NCBI GenBank assembly: GCA_023544605.1
Contig: JAMJFQ010000023.1
Coordinates: 5,183-19,544 of the forward strand
Reading direction: 5' to 3'
DNA length: 14,362 bases
Origin: ANME-2 cluster archaeon
Lineage (GTDB): Archaea > Halobacteriota > Methanosarcinia > Methanosarcinales > Methanocomedenaceae
Part shown: in pieces, positions 6,505-12,466 of the stretch
Numbering within the stretch: position 1 is the stretch's first letter
How the letters are laid out: every line of letters starts with the position of its first letter
Position numbers and translations under genes: made by a program
The notes under the pieces: model-generated
What the model was told of the DNA's origin: nothing
What the model saw: the letters and a program-made list of their open reading frames with translations, nothing else
The model's database searches: none

Positions 6505-7212
6505 TCAGTTAATAAACCTGAAATATATTCTCCTGTTGTTCTTGCCTTTATTCTCGGCCTTGAATATCTCGATATGAGGTATCTCGCCAGTATTTGCCAC
6601 GTGGGTGCCGCCGCATGCTTGGCGGTCCACTCCGGGTATGGTGATGACCCGTATCTCCTGTATATCAGGTGGGAAGGCGTCTTTGAGTTTGACGACCGAT
6701 GGTATCTGGAAAGCTTCGTCCCTGGGTAAGATATCTAAGTTGACAGGAAGCTTTTGGTCAATTACTTCATTGACCTTTATTTCGTATGTCTGAATAAGTT
6801 CCCTGTCAAAATCTTCAAGATTGAAATCCACCCTGGTCTTATCCTCACCTATCTGGTTGCCGCTTATCCGGGCACCGGTCTCATTGTGGATAATAGCTGC
6901 CAGGATGTGGCTGGCTGTATGGTATTTCATGAAAAGGTACCGCCTGTTCCAGTCGATGACAGCCTTAACCTTATCGCCGGGAACCAGCCCTGTCTTTGAT
7001 ACTTCATGGTTTATGTCATTACCGAATTTGGCAGCATAGACCACCATGAACTCCTCGGTATCCTTGATTATCATGCCTGTATCATGGGGCTGTCCGCCTG
7101 AGTTGGGATAGAACGGGGTTTTGTCCAGGACTACGAATTTATCGTCCTTCACACTCTCAACCGTAGTCACGAATTCCTTTAGGTAGCAATCTTCCAGATA
7201 CAGTACTTCCAT
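6505..7212 (-). CDS. alaX: Stand-alone alanyl-tRNA editing protein AlaX (AlaX-M type)
   Basis: This 235-residue homologue of the AlaRS editing domain hydrolyses Ser- or Gly-tRNA(Ala) in trans. The zinc/active-site residues are present: H-T-A-S-H gives His98 and His102, and C-G-G-T-H gives Cys200 and His204. The N-terminal beta-barrel has the G-G-Q-P-x-D-T-G motif (39-46) that marks the medium-length AlaX-M class rather than the short AlaX-S. A full AlaRS fragment is excluded because there is no aminoacylation domain and both ends are natural. No Shine-Dalgarno is seen before the ATG, but a TATA-like box about 27 bases upstream would allow a leaderless transcript. The solenoid gene follows 19 bases downstream. 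Confidence 0.93.
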   Translation of the reverse strand: MEVLYLEDCYLKEFVTTVESVKDDKFVVLDKTPFYPNSGGQPHDTGMIIKDTEEFMVVYAAKFGNDINHEVSKTGLVPGDKVKAVIDWNRRYLFMKYHTASHILAAIIHNETGARISGNQIGEDKTRVDFNLEDFDRELIQTYEIKVNEVIDQKLPVNLDILPRDEAFQIPSVVKLKDAFPPDIQEIRVITIPGVDRQACGGTHVANTGEIPHIEIFKAENKGKNNRRIYFRFIN

Positions 7213-7233
7213 GGCAGAATAATCAGCAGACTA

Positions 7234-7243
7234 TTAGATAAAA
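7234..7243 (-). promoter_or_regulatory. TATA-like box for alaX, leaderless spacing
   Basis: On the minus strand TTTTATCTAA is centred about 27 bases before the alaX ATG, and no ribosome binding site is visible between them. This spacing places the transcription start at or next to the start codon. The match to the archaeal consensus is moderate. Confidence 0.35.
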
Positions 7244-7250
7244 TTGTTGT

Positions 7251-7307
7251 TTATTCCCAGGCGATCATGGTCACATTCACCAATATGTGCCCGCGTTTGT
7301 CTAATTT
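7251..7307 (-). pseudogene. Possible relic of the 3' end of a second yjbQ-like gene
   Basis: In the 123-base gap before alaX, one minus-strand frame reads K-L-D-K-R-G-H-I-L-V-N-V-T-M-I-A-W-E-stop. The intact YjbQ nearby ends E-L-D-G-P-R-H-R-T-V-N-V-T-L-I-S-H-P-stop. L, D, H, V-N-V-T, I and the stop align without gaps, and by my count 36 of 57 bases match, including a 12-base identical core. The segment is short, so chance cannot be excluded. Confidence 0.2.
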
Positions 7308-7335
7308 ATTAGTAATTAATAAAGGGGTAAAGCAA

Positions 7336-7725
7336 TTATTCACCTAATATATTTTTTATTTTTTTACCAGCTTTTTTCATTTCGACAAGTGTCAAACCAG
7401 CTTTTTCATATTTATTAGTCATAACACACAGTATTGCATTGGAACAAACATTCATTACTAATATTTCACCAGATCTTGTATGAATGAGCAAATATTCTAG
7501 ATCTTCCTTTTCCAGTTCTTTTACTACATGGGTGGCTGAACGGATTAACATGGCAACCATAGCACCAATGGTATTGGCATCCACACTTTCTATACAATTT
7601 GACACCATCATAAGCCCGTTTTTTGAGACTATTGTAGATGCTTGAATATCCCCAATTTGCTCTATATCTTTCAAAATCTGTTCTAGTTCTTCAGATTTTG
7701 TCAGACTATCTTTTTGTAAAAACAA
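7336..7725 (-). CDS. Roadblock/LC7-domain protein
   Basis: This 129-residue protein is of the Roadblock/LC7 (longin-like) superfamily. Such small dimeric proteins typically regulate Ras-like GTPases of the MglA type or scaffold signalling complexes. The pattern is an N-terminal helix (9-25), I-Q-A-S-T-I-V-S-K-N-G-L-M-M-V-S strands (27-42), the A-N-T-I-G-A-M-V-A-M-L-I helix (49-61), two more strands around 79-102, and a C-terminal helix rich in lysine. The start is taken as TTG at 7725: GGGAG lies 8 bases upstream and the next in-frame Met is inside the domain. No GTPase gene adjoins it, which is unusual for the family. Cytosolic; partner unknown. Confidence 0.8.
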   Translation of the reverse strand: MFLQKDSLTKSEELEQILKDIEQIGDIQASTIVSKNGLMMVSNCIESVDANTIGAMVAMLIRSATHVVKELEKEDLEYLLIHTRSGEILVMNVCSNAILCVMTNKYEKAGLTLVEMKKAGKKIKNILGE

Positions 7726-7733
7726 CGGTTATA

Positions 7734-7738
7734 CTCCC
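7734..7738 (-). promoter_or_regulatory. Ribosome binding site supporting the TTG start of the Roadblock gene
   Basis: GGGAG on the minus strand is 8 bases before the TTG at 7725. An ATG that overlaps this motif is out of frame and stops after three codons, so the TTG is the best start. Confidence 0.5.
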
Positions 7739-7829
7739 ATGTTCATTTAAATCAATCGTTAATCCTTTGAATTATGAATCTCTCCGAAACCTTTGTTGAT
7801 CATGTATTTTTACATAATGCAACTTTCCA

Positions 7830-8135
7830 TTAATCCCCCCACATCTTCACAGCGGTCAAAGCCAGCACATAAATACCAATTACCAGTAAAACCAGATGAA
7901 TAAATATAAAAATCCTCCCCAGCCAAGCCCATTCTAAATAGAGATTTGCATACGAGTAATATGCCCTGAAGATTGAACCTACCATCATAACAATACCAGA
8001 TAGTGCAACTATAAGCCATCCCCGTTTGAAAATATGTAAGCTGAACTTCCTTGATGCATAAATGGAGATTAAGGCTATGCATAGACTCATACTCATATTG
8101 AGAAGTTCGATTATTGTTGAACTGTCCACTCCCAT
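7830..8135 (-). CDS. Small hypothetical membrane protein (three helices)
   Basis: This 101-residue protein is not recognised. Hydrophobic stretches at about residues 12-27, 38-58 and 72-95 suggest three membrane helices, with R-K and K-R residues between the first two predicted to face the cytoplasm. Aromatic residues (Y-Y-S-Y, W-A-W) cluster at the second loop. No catalytic motif is visible. It stands alone: 104 bases separate it from the Roadblock gene downstream and 108 AT-rich bases from yjbQ upstream. Codon use resembles its neighbours. Size and topology alone do not allow a function. Confidence 0.65.
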   Translation of the reverse strand: MGVDSSTIIELLNMSMSLCIALISIYASRKFSLHIFKRGWLIVALSGIVMMVGSIFRAYYSYANLYLEWAWLGRIFIFIHLVLLVIGIYVLALTAVKMWGD

Positions 8136-8148
8136 AGATATAAATAAT

Positions 8149-8206
8149 CTTTTATAGGTAAATAAATCTTGTGATTGTTATTGTATATAACGTATAACTT
8201 TATATG
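8149..8206 (-). promoter_or_regulatory. AT-rich promoter region with TATA-like boxes
   Basis: The 108-base gap upstream of the three-helix membrane gene holds CATATAAA (8199-8206) and CTATAAAAG (8149-8157) on the minus strand. The first is the better-placed TATA candidate, giving a leader of about 40 bases. The second is too close to the ATG for standard spacing. No Shine-Dalgarno precedes the ATG. Confidence 0.35.
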
Positions 8207-8243
8207 CTTTAGAAATATCCAAGCGTTAGCGAGGATTTTCTTG

Positions 8244-8642
8244 TTATGGATGGCTTATCAGGGTCACATTCACTGTCCTGTGCCTGGGTCCGTCCAGTTC
8301 TGCAAAGAATATTCGCTGCCAGGTACCCAGCACCAATTTCCCATCTATAACGGGAATAGTCTCACTGGAACCCAGCAATACAGCCTTCAGGTGTGCTTCT
8401 GCATTATTATCAATTCTATCATGAGAGTAACCTGCTGAGGGAGGGATGAGATGTTCCAGCAGGTTCAGGATATCCGAGCGAAGACCCGATTCATTCTCAT
8501 TGATGATAATGGACGTAGTGGTATGCCGGGTACTTACCACGCATATACCGCTTTGTACCCTGCTGTCCCTTACCTGTTGCTCTATCTGTGATGTGATATC
8601 TATTAACTCTATACGTGAACTTGTACTGATATCCAAATGCAT
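8244..8642 (-). CDS. YjbQ / UPF0047 family protein
   Basis: This 132-residue protein clearly belongs to UPF0047 (YjbQ), a beta-sandwich family widespread in archaea and bacteria. Some members show weak thiamine-phosphate synthase activity, but the true role is unsettled. Family hallmarks are visible: R-H-T-T-T-S-I-I-I-N-E-N-E (39-51), D-N-N-A-E-A-H-L-K (77-85) with L-L-G-S-S, then I-P-V-x-x-G-K-L-x-L-G-T-W-Q and F-x-E-L-D-G-P-R near the C-terminus. The histidines and acidic residues of these motifs form the putative metal/ligand pocket. The ATG lies 28 bases after the stop of the four-helix membrane gene and has no evident ribosome binding site, suggesting coupled translation in one transcript. 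Confidence 0.93.
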   Translation of the reverse strand: MHLDISTSSRIELIDITSQIEQQVRDSRVQSGICVVSTRHTTTSIIINENESGLRSDILNLLEHLIPPSAGYSHDRIDNNAEAHLKAVLLGSSETIPVIDGKLVLGTWQRIFFAELDGPRHRTVNVTLISHP

Positions 8643-8670
8643 ACTGTGAATAACAGGGTAATCCGGTATC

Positions 8671-9027
8671 TTAAATATATTGGAGTTTGTACGATGCGAA
8701 ATTCAGAGTTATCATGCTTACTATCATGCAGGCAGACAATGAATATAGCACCGTTTCCATTGGTATGGTATTAAAACCGCCATTGCCAATGAACAAGATA
8801 CCGCCTACTACAGACATGACAACAAAAGTTATACCTAAAGATGCAATGGCCCCGCCAATGAGCGACCATGGATGTTCGGCACCCCTTCGCTCAAAGAACA
8901 CAGAACCCAGGATGAATCCCAGTGCAAATATCAGGAAAAGTACTGCTGACGGCAGTGGTAATCCTGTATCGAACAAGTATATTATACCAAGCGCTACCGC
9001 AATCATGGTAACAGACATACCCAGCAC
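8671..9027 (-). CDS. Hypothetical four-helix membrane protein, N-terminus uncertain
   Basis: As drawn, a GTG start gives 118 residues with membrane helices at about 3-20, 25-44, 56-80 and 93-112. The short cytoplasmic-type loop F-E-R-R-G-A-E-H-P-W lies between helices two and three. I do not recognise the family. The same frame stays open upstream to about 9100 and reads plausibly (I-A-L-D-N-Y-F-L-Q-T-L-A-T-V-L-G) but contains no ATG, GTG or TTG before 9027. An ATG at 9079, with GGAGGG just before it and a TATA-like box centred near 9108, is one base out of frame. So either the gene carries a frameshift, it uses a rare start (ATA or ATT), or the N-terminus is at 9027 or the ATG at 9018. yjbQ follows after 28 bases. 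Confidence 0.65.
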   Translation of the reverse strand: MLGMSVTMIAVALGIIYLFDTGLPLPSAVLFLIFALGFILGSVFFERRGAEHPWSLIGGAIASLGITFVVMSVVGGILFIGNGGFNTIPMETVLYSLSACMIVSMITLNFASYKLQYI

Positions 9028-9079
9028 AGTAGCCAGTGTCTGTAAAAAGTAATTATCTAAGGCTATTCTAATTATCCAT

Positions 9080-9085
9080 CCCTCC
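9080..9085 (-). promoter_or_regulatory. GGAGGG motif upstream of the membrane-protein gene
   Basis: This strong Shine-Dalgarno-like motif on the minus strand directly precedes the out-of-frame ATG at 9079 and lies 5-8 bases before in-frame ATA (9075) and ATT (9072) codons. It is more than 50 bases from the conventional GTG, so translation probably begins near 9079-9070. Confidence 0.4.
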
Positions 9086-9100
9086 GGTTTAAAATATGTG

Positions 9101-9113
9101 TATTAAAATATAT
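9101..9113 (-). promoter_or_regulatory. TATA-like element for the four-helix membrane gene
   Basis: ATATATTTTAATA on the minus strand is centred near 9108. Standard spacing would put the transcription start near 9082, almost at the ATG at 9079, in the 143-base gap after srp54. Confidence 0.35.
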
Positions 9114-9170
9114 CCAAAGGTGTATTTAATTGTTTCCCTGGAAAATATGGAGTGAATAAAGAAGGTGTGC

Positions 9171-10499
9171 TCATCCGCCCATCTTTTTCATCATCTTGTG
9201 GAGATTGAACTTCCCACCACGCAGTCCTTTGAAAGCCTGCTGCATCATCCTGTGCTGTTTGAGGAGAAGTCGAACATCCTCTGCTGATGTGCCCGAACCT
9301 GTGGCGATCCTTTTTGCCCTGCTACTGCCCACGATCTTGGGTTCTTCCAGTTCTTTTTCTGTCATGCTGTCCATGACGACCTTGAACTTTTTCAATGTAC
9401 TTTCAGTGGTCTGGTATTGTTCCTCTGACATATCCATGCCTTTGGGAAGCAGCGGGATACCTGGCATCATCTGCATGATCTGTTTAAGCGGACCCATCTT
9501 GTTCATGGCTTCCATCTGCTTGTACATGTCCTTCAGGGTGAACTTACCCTTCATCATGTTCTCTACATCGAATTCTTCTTCGGCCATGGCTTCCTGTGCT
9601 CGCTCGATCAGGCTCTTTATATCACCCATTCCTAAGAGCCTGGAGATGAAACGGTCAGGTTCGAACTTCTCAAAATCATCAGGTCTCTCGCCGGTGCCGA
9701 TAAATGCAATTGATGTGCCGGTCTCGGATACAGCAGACAGTGCCCCGCCACCCTTTGCAGTACCGTCCAGTTTACTGATCACCACTCCGGTAATACCGAT
9801 TGACTGGTTGAACACTTTTGCCTGCTCACTGGCCTGCTGGCCAAGGGCTGCATCTATCACCAGCAGTTTATGTTCTGGTCGGGATACTGCATGGATGTCC
9901 TCCATTTCCCTGATAAGGTCATCCTCCATCGCATGCCGCCCGGCCGTGTCGATTATCAGCACATCGTATTTGCCTACTGCTTCCATCCCGCGTTTGACAA
10001 TGGCAAGAGCATCCTTATTGTCCTTCTCACCATAGAACGTCACGTTCAACCGGTCACATAGTGTACTCAATTGCTCATATGCACCTGGACGGTACGTATC
10101 AGCGCAGATCACTGCAGGCTTTAATCCTTTTCGCTGGAAGAACCTGGCAAGTTTTGAAGTTGTTGTGGTCTTGCCGCTCCCCTGAAGACCTACCATCATG
10201 ATCTTCTGACCGGTAAGTTTCACATCGGCCCCTGCCCCCATGATGTTGATGAGTTCCTGGTATACGATATTTATGACATGTTCACGAGGACTCATACCAG
10301 CAGGAACATTTTCCTTGAGTGAACGTTCTTTGATCTTTTTGGATAACTCCATTACCAGTTTGACATTTACATCTGACTGGAGCATAGCACGCTGTATCTC
10401 TTTAACAGCATCTCCCACTACCTTTTCATCGATCCTGCCAGCACCTGCAAGCTTCTTTAACGTATCTTGTAGTGAGTTTCCCAGTTTATCCAGTACCAT
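9171..10499 (-). CDS. srp54: Signal recognition particle GTPase SRP54 (Ffh homologue)
   Basis: This 442-residue protein, at the usual archaeal length, binds 7S RNA and signal sequences and delivers ribosomes to the membrane through FtsY. The N-domain four-helix bundle spans about 1-85. G-domain motifs are G-L-Q-G-S-G-K-T at 104-111, D-T-Y-R-P-G-A at 134-140, D-T-A-G-R at 184-188 and S-K-L-D at 242-245 followed by G-T-A-K-G-G. The methionine-rich M domain (about 300-442) has the RNA-binding S-R-A-K-R-I-A-T-G-S-G-T at 393-404. The start ATG has AAAGGAAGGT about 5 bases upstream. It lies 59 bases downstream of a pilus platform gene on the same strand, with a TATA-like stretch in between, so it may have its own promoter and also receive read-through. 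Confidence 0.97.
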   Translation of the reverse strand: MVLDKLGNSLQDTLKKLAGAGRIDEKVVGDAVKEIQRAMLQSDVNVKLVMELSKKIKERSLKENVPAGMSPREHVINIVYQELINIMGAGADVKLTGQKIMMVGLQGSGKTTTTSKLARFFQRKGLKPAVICADTYRPGAYEQLSTLCDRLNVTFYGEKDNKDALAIVKRGMEAVGKYDVLIIDTAGRHAMEDDLIREMEDIHAVSRPEHKLLVIDAALGQQASEQAKVFNQSIGITGVVISKLDGTAKGGGALSAVSETGTSIAFIGTGERPDDFEKFEPDRFISRLLGMGDIKSLIERAQEAMAEEEFDVENMMKGKFTLKDMYKQMEAMNKMGPLKQIMQMMPGIPLLPKGMDMSEEQYQTTESTLKKFKVVMDSMTEKELEEPKIVGSSRAKRIATGSGTSAEDVRLLLKQHRMMQQAFKGLRGGKFNLHKMMKKMGG

Positions 10500-10540
10500 A
10501 GTGACCTTCCTTTCAAAATCAGTAGTTCAATGTGCTTAAG

Positions 10541-10551
10541 ATAAATAATAA
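10541..10551 (-). promoter_or_regulatory. Candidate TATA element for srp54
   Basis: TTATTATTTAT on the minus strand lies in the 59-base gap before srp54. Its centre is about 45 bases before the ATG, predicting a leader of about 20 bases that contains the purine-rich ribosome binding site. Confidence 0.3.
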
Positions 10552-10558
10552 CTACCAT

Positions 10559-11536
10559 TCAGATTATGAACATAAAGGTAAACCAGGCGATCAGAGCAAG
10601 TATCACAGAATGCTTCAATCCGGCTACTATATTACCTTCACCCATCTGGCCAGCCACAAGACCTGAAGCAAAACCCTGAATAAGTGATGCATGGAAGAAC
10701 AGGCGCCTGAAAGACTCAGGATCAAATGCGGTCATGAATCCTTCAGCTCCTCCACCTACTTTTCCTGCAGAAGCACCGGCTTGTGCCATCACAGGAATGA
10801 AAGAGTATGAAAGTATCCCTATGACGAACAAAAACACCAGGAATGACATGTAACTGATTACTACATAAACGATAATGTTACTGACCCTTTCCCGTTCCAA
10901 CAGTTTTATTGTATAAGCATCAGTGGCAGCTACCTCAAGCACATCTGGTACATTGCCACCGGCCCTGCTGGCCTGGTTTATAAGGGCGACAGAGCGATAT
11001 ATCAGGTGCGTATCAACCCTATCTGCGAATTTTTCAAGGGCATCTTCAAAAGACACACCCCAGGAAAGCATGGCATCGATCTGTCTAATTTCAGGACTCA
11101 GGTCCCCATATTCACCACTGGCAATAGTGTTTACCGAACGGGTAAGGGTCATACCTGACCGGTTCATCTCAGCTACATCCCTGAGAAAATTGGGGAAATA
11201 TTCTTCAATCTTCTTTACGGTCCGTCGACGGGTATGTTGAAGAACTCCCGGCGGTATTATGGCTATCAGTACAGTGAACAATATTACATGATCAAAGGCA
11301 GGGGTGAATCCAGTTTTTAGTCCGGCAACAATCAAAAAGATCAAGGCAATGGGTATGCTAAAGACCATAGCGGCCATTGGATTCTTTTTCATCTGCTGCT
11401 GGGGTGATTTTAAGAATTTACGCAGTTTGATCCATTTTTTTGCTTCGGTCATCTCCGTCAATACCTGGTCTTTATCCAGTTCCTCAAAAGAACCATTATC
11501 AAATTCAAGGTTTTCCGGTGTTCTCTCATCTACCAT
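10559..11536 (-). CDS. T2SF/TadC-type platform protein of an archaeal type IV pilus (second copy)
   Basis: This 325-residue inner-membrane platform protein is of the GspF/TadC/FlaJ superfamily; such proteins sit under the pilus and couple to the ATPase. An acidic cytoplasmic N-terminus (1-45) precedes helices at about 54-73 and 83-100. The cytoplasmic T2SF helical domain follows at about 110-218 (E-E-Y-F-P-N-F-L-R-D, M-x-R-S-G-M-T-L, A-G-G-N-V-P-D-V-L-E), then helices at about 220-250 and 305-325. A Gly/Ala-rich loop at 251-265 lies between the last helices. The start is the ATG at 11536 because a perfect GGAGGTG stands 6 bases upstream; a TTG one codon earlier is too close. It begins 3 bases after the stop of the first platform gene. 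It has one T2SF domain, unlike the larger two-domain FlaJ/ArlJ. Confidence 0.88.
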   Translation of the reverse strand: MVDERTPENLEFDNGSFEELDKDQVLTEMTEAKKWIKLRKFLKSPQQQMKKNPMAAMVFSIPIALIFLIVAGLKTGFTPAFDHVILFTVLIAIIPPGVLQHTRRRTVKKIEEYFPNFLRDVAEMNRSGMTLTRSVNTIASGEYGDLSPEIRQIDAMLSWGVSFEDALEKFADRVDTHLIYRSVALINQASRAGGNVPDVLEVAATDAYTIKLLERERVSNIIVYVVISYMSFLVFLFVIGILSYSFIPVMAQAGASAGKVGGGAEGFMTAFDPESFRRLFFHASLIQGFASGLVAGQMGEGNIVAGLKHSVILALIAWFTFMFII

Positions 11537-11539
11537 CAA

Positions 11540-12466
11540 TTACACCTCCGGAGTCATGCTATCAATAAGTATCACAAACGCGACAGTAGCTAAGGGAATT
11601 GCAAAATAGATCATGAGATACAACAGAATCATATCCATGCCGCCCATTGTTGCCATGACCGACATCATCACTATTAAGAAAAGAGGACCTGCAACAAATG
11701 CAGTAATATAGGTCTCAGCAATTAAACCTAAGGTCTCAAGGAACTCTTTTTGATCACGCTTGTTCTCCACAACGTACTGTTCGGCTTTAAGTTTAAAATA
11801 AGATTCCAGATCACCACCAGATGACACTATGGTAATAGCACCCTGAAGGAATTCCTGGAATCTGTATGAGGGAGTAGTAGCAGCCACGGTCTTCATAGCA
11901 TGAACAAGATCATGACCCAACACTTTCACGTCCCGCACAATATATGAAACTTCCACTGCTGCTTCACCATATATTTTATTCTTGGCAAGACTGCTCAACA
12001 TATCAACCGGTATTACACCAGCACCTGACATGGCAGACATATAGTGCACTGCATAAGGAAGCATCTGATCAATCAGGCGTTTTCTATTACTGCTGATAAG
12101 TTTTGGATAATTCAAAAACGCGACATATGTCCCCACACCGAATGCAATAAGACTAATAATAATGGTGAAAACCTTTAGGGTCACATTTTTATATTGATGG
12201 AATCCTGCAAAAATATCTGTTAAAAACGAGCGTGTCAGTGTGATATCAGGTGCACCGAACAGTGCAATAAATAATATGGCAAGCATAAGTCCGATTGCTG
12301 CGAGTAATAGGGCACATACGACTGCCAGCGACAGATACGTATCATAACTGATGTTCATTCTGGTCTTTAGCAGATCCTGTCTCAGGTCGAAGTAACGGTC
12401 ACGCCGTTTTTTAAAGAATTCTCCGAATAAGTGGTATGAATACCTGGCAATATGTCTAACTACCAT
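11540..12466 (-). CDS. T2SF/TadC-type platform protein of an archaeal type IV pilus (first copy)
   Basis: This 308-residue membrane protein has a basic N-terminus (K-K-R-R-D-R) and helices at about 45-70, 98-118, 250-273 and 278-302. A cytoplasmic T2SF domain lies between the helix pairs at about 128-245, with L-P-Y-A-V-H-Y-M-S-A-M-S-G-A-G-V-I-P (136-153) and S-S-G-G-D-L (215-220), the paired motifs typical of the family. Together with the next gene it would form the pseudo-dimeric platform that FlaJ/ArlJ provides as a single longer chain, as in TadB/TadC or the split platform of archaeal Epd-like pili. The ATG overlaps the ATPase gene by 11 bases, with GAGGA 9 bases upstream, so translation is coupled. 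Confidence 0.9.
   Translation of the reverse strand: MVVRHIARYSYHLFGEFFKKRRDRYFDLRQDLLKTRMNISYDTYLSLAVVCALLLAAIGLMLAILFIALFGAPDITLTRSFLTDIFAGFHQYKNVTLKVFTIIISLIAFGVGTYVAFLNYPKLISSNRKRLIDQMLPYAVHYMSAMSGAGVIPVDMLSSLAKNKIYGEAAVEVSYIVRDVKVLGHDLVHAMKTVAATTPSYRFQEFLQGAITIVSSGGDLESYFKLKAEQYVVENKRDQKEFLETLGLIAETYITAFVAGPLFLIVMMSVMATMGGMDMILLYLMIYFAIPLATVAFVILIDSMTPEV
11543..11549 (-). promoter_or_regulatory. Strong ribosome binding site of the second platform gene
   Basis: GGAGGTG, a full match to the archaeal anti-Shine-Dalgarno complement, overlaps the last codons of the upstream platform gene. It selects ATG 11536 (6-base spacing) over TTG 11539 (3-base spacing). Confidence 0.7.

Noticed and set aside
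6070..6729. 219-codon open frame antisense to the solenoid gene and alaX
   Set aside because: It spans two genes with strong or regular protein features on the other strand and has no recognisable domain.
6505..7212. Truncated alanyl-tRNA synthetase pseudogene
   Set aside because: The protein has intact ends, all four metal-binding residues and the normal AlaX-M length, so it is a complete stand-alone editing protein.
7251..7268. Five-codon leader peptide (M-I-A-W-E) before alaX
   Set aside because: Too short to distinguish from chance; the possible yjbQ relic explains the same bases at least as well.
9196..10035. 279-codon open frame antisense to srp54
   Set aside because: Low-complexity Ser/Ile/Pro-rich translation opposite a well-supported gene; typical antisense shadow.
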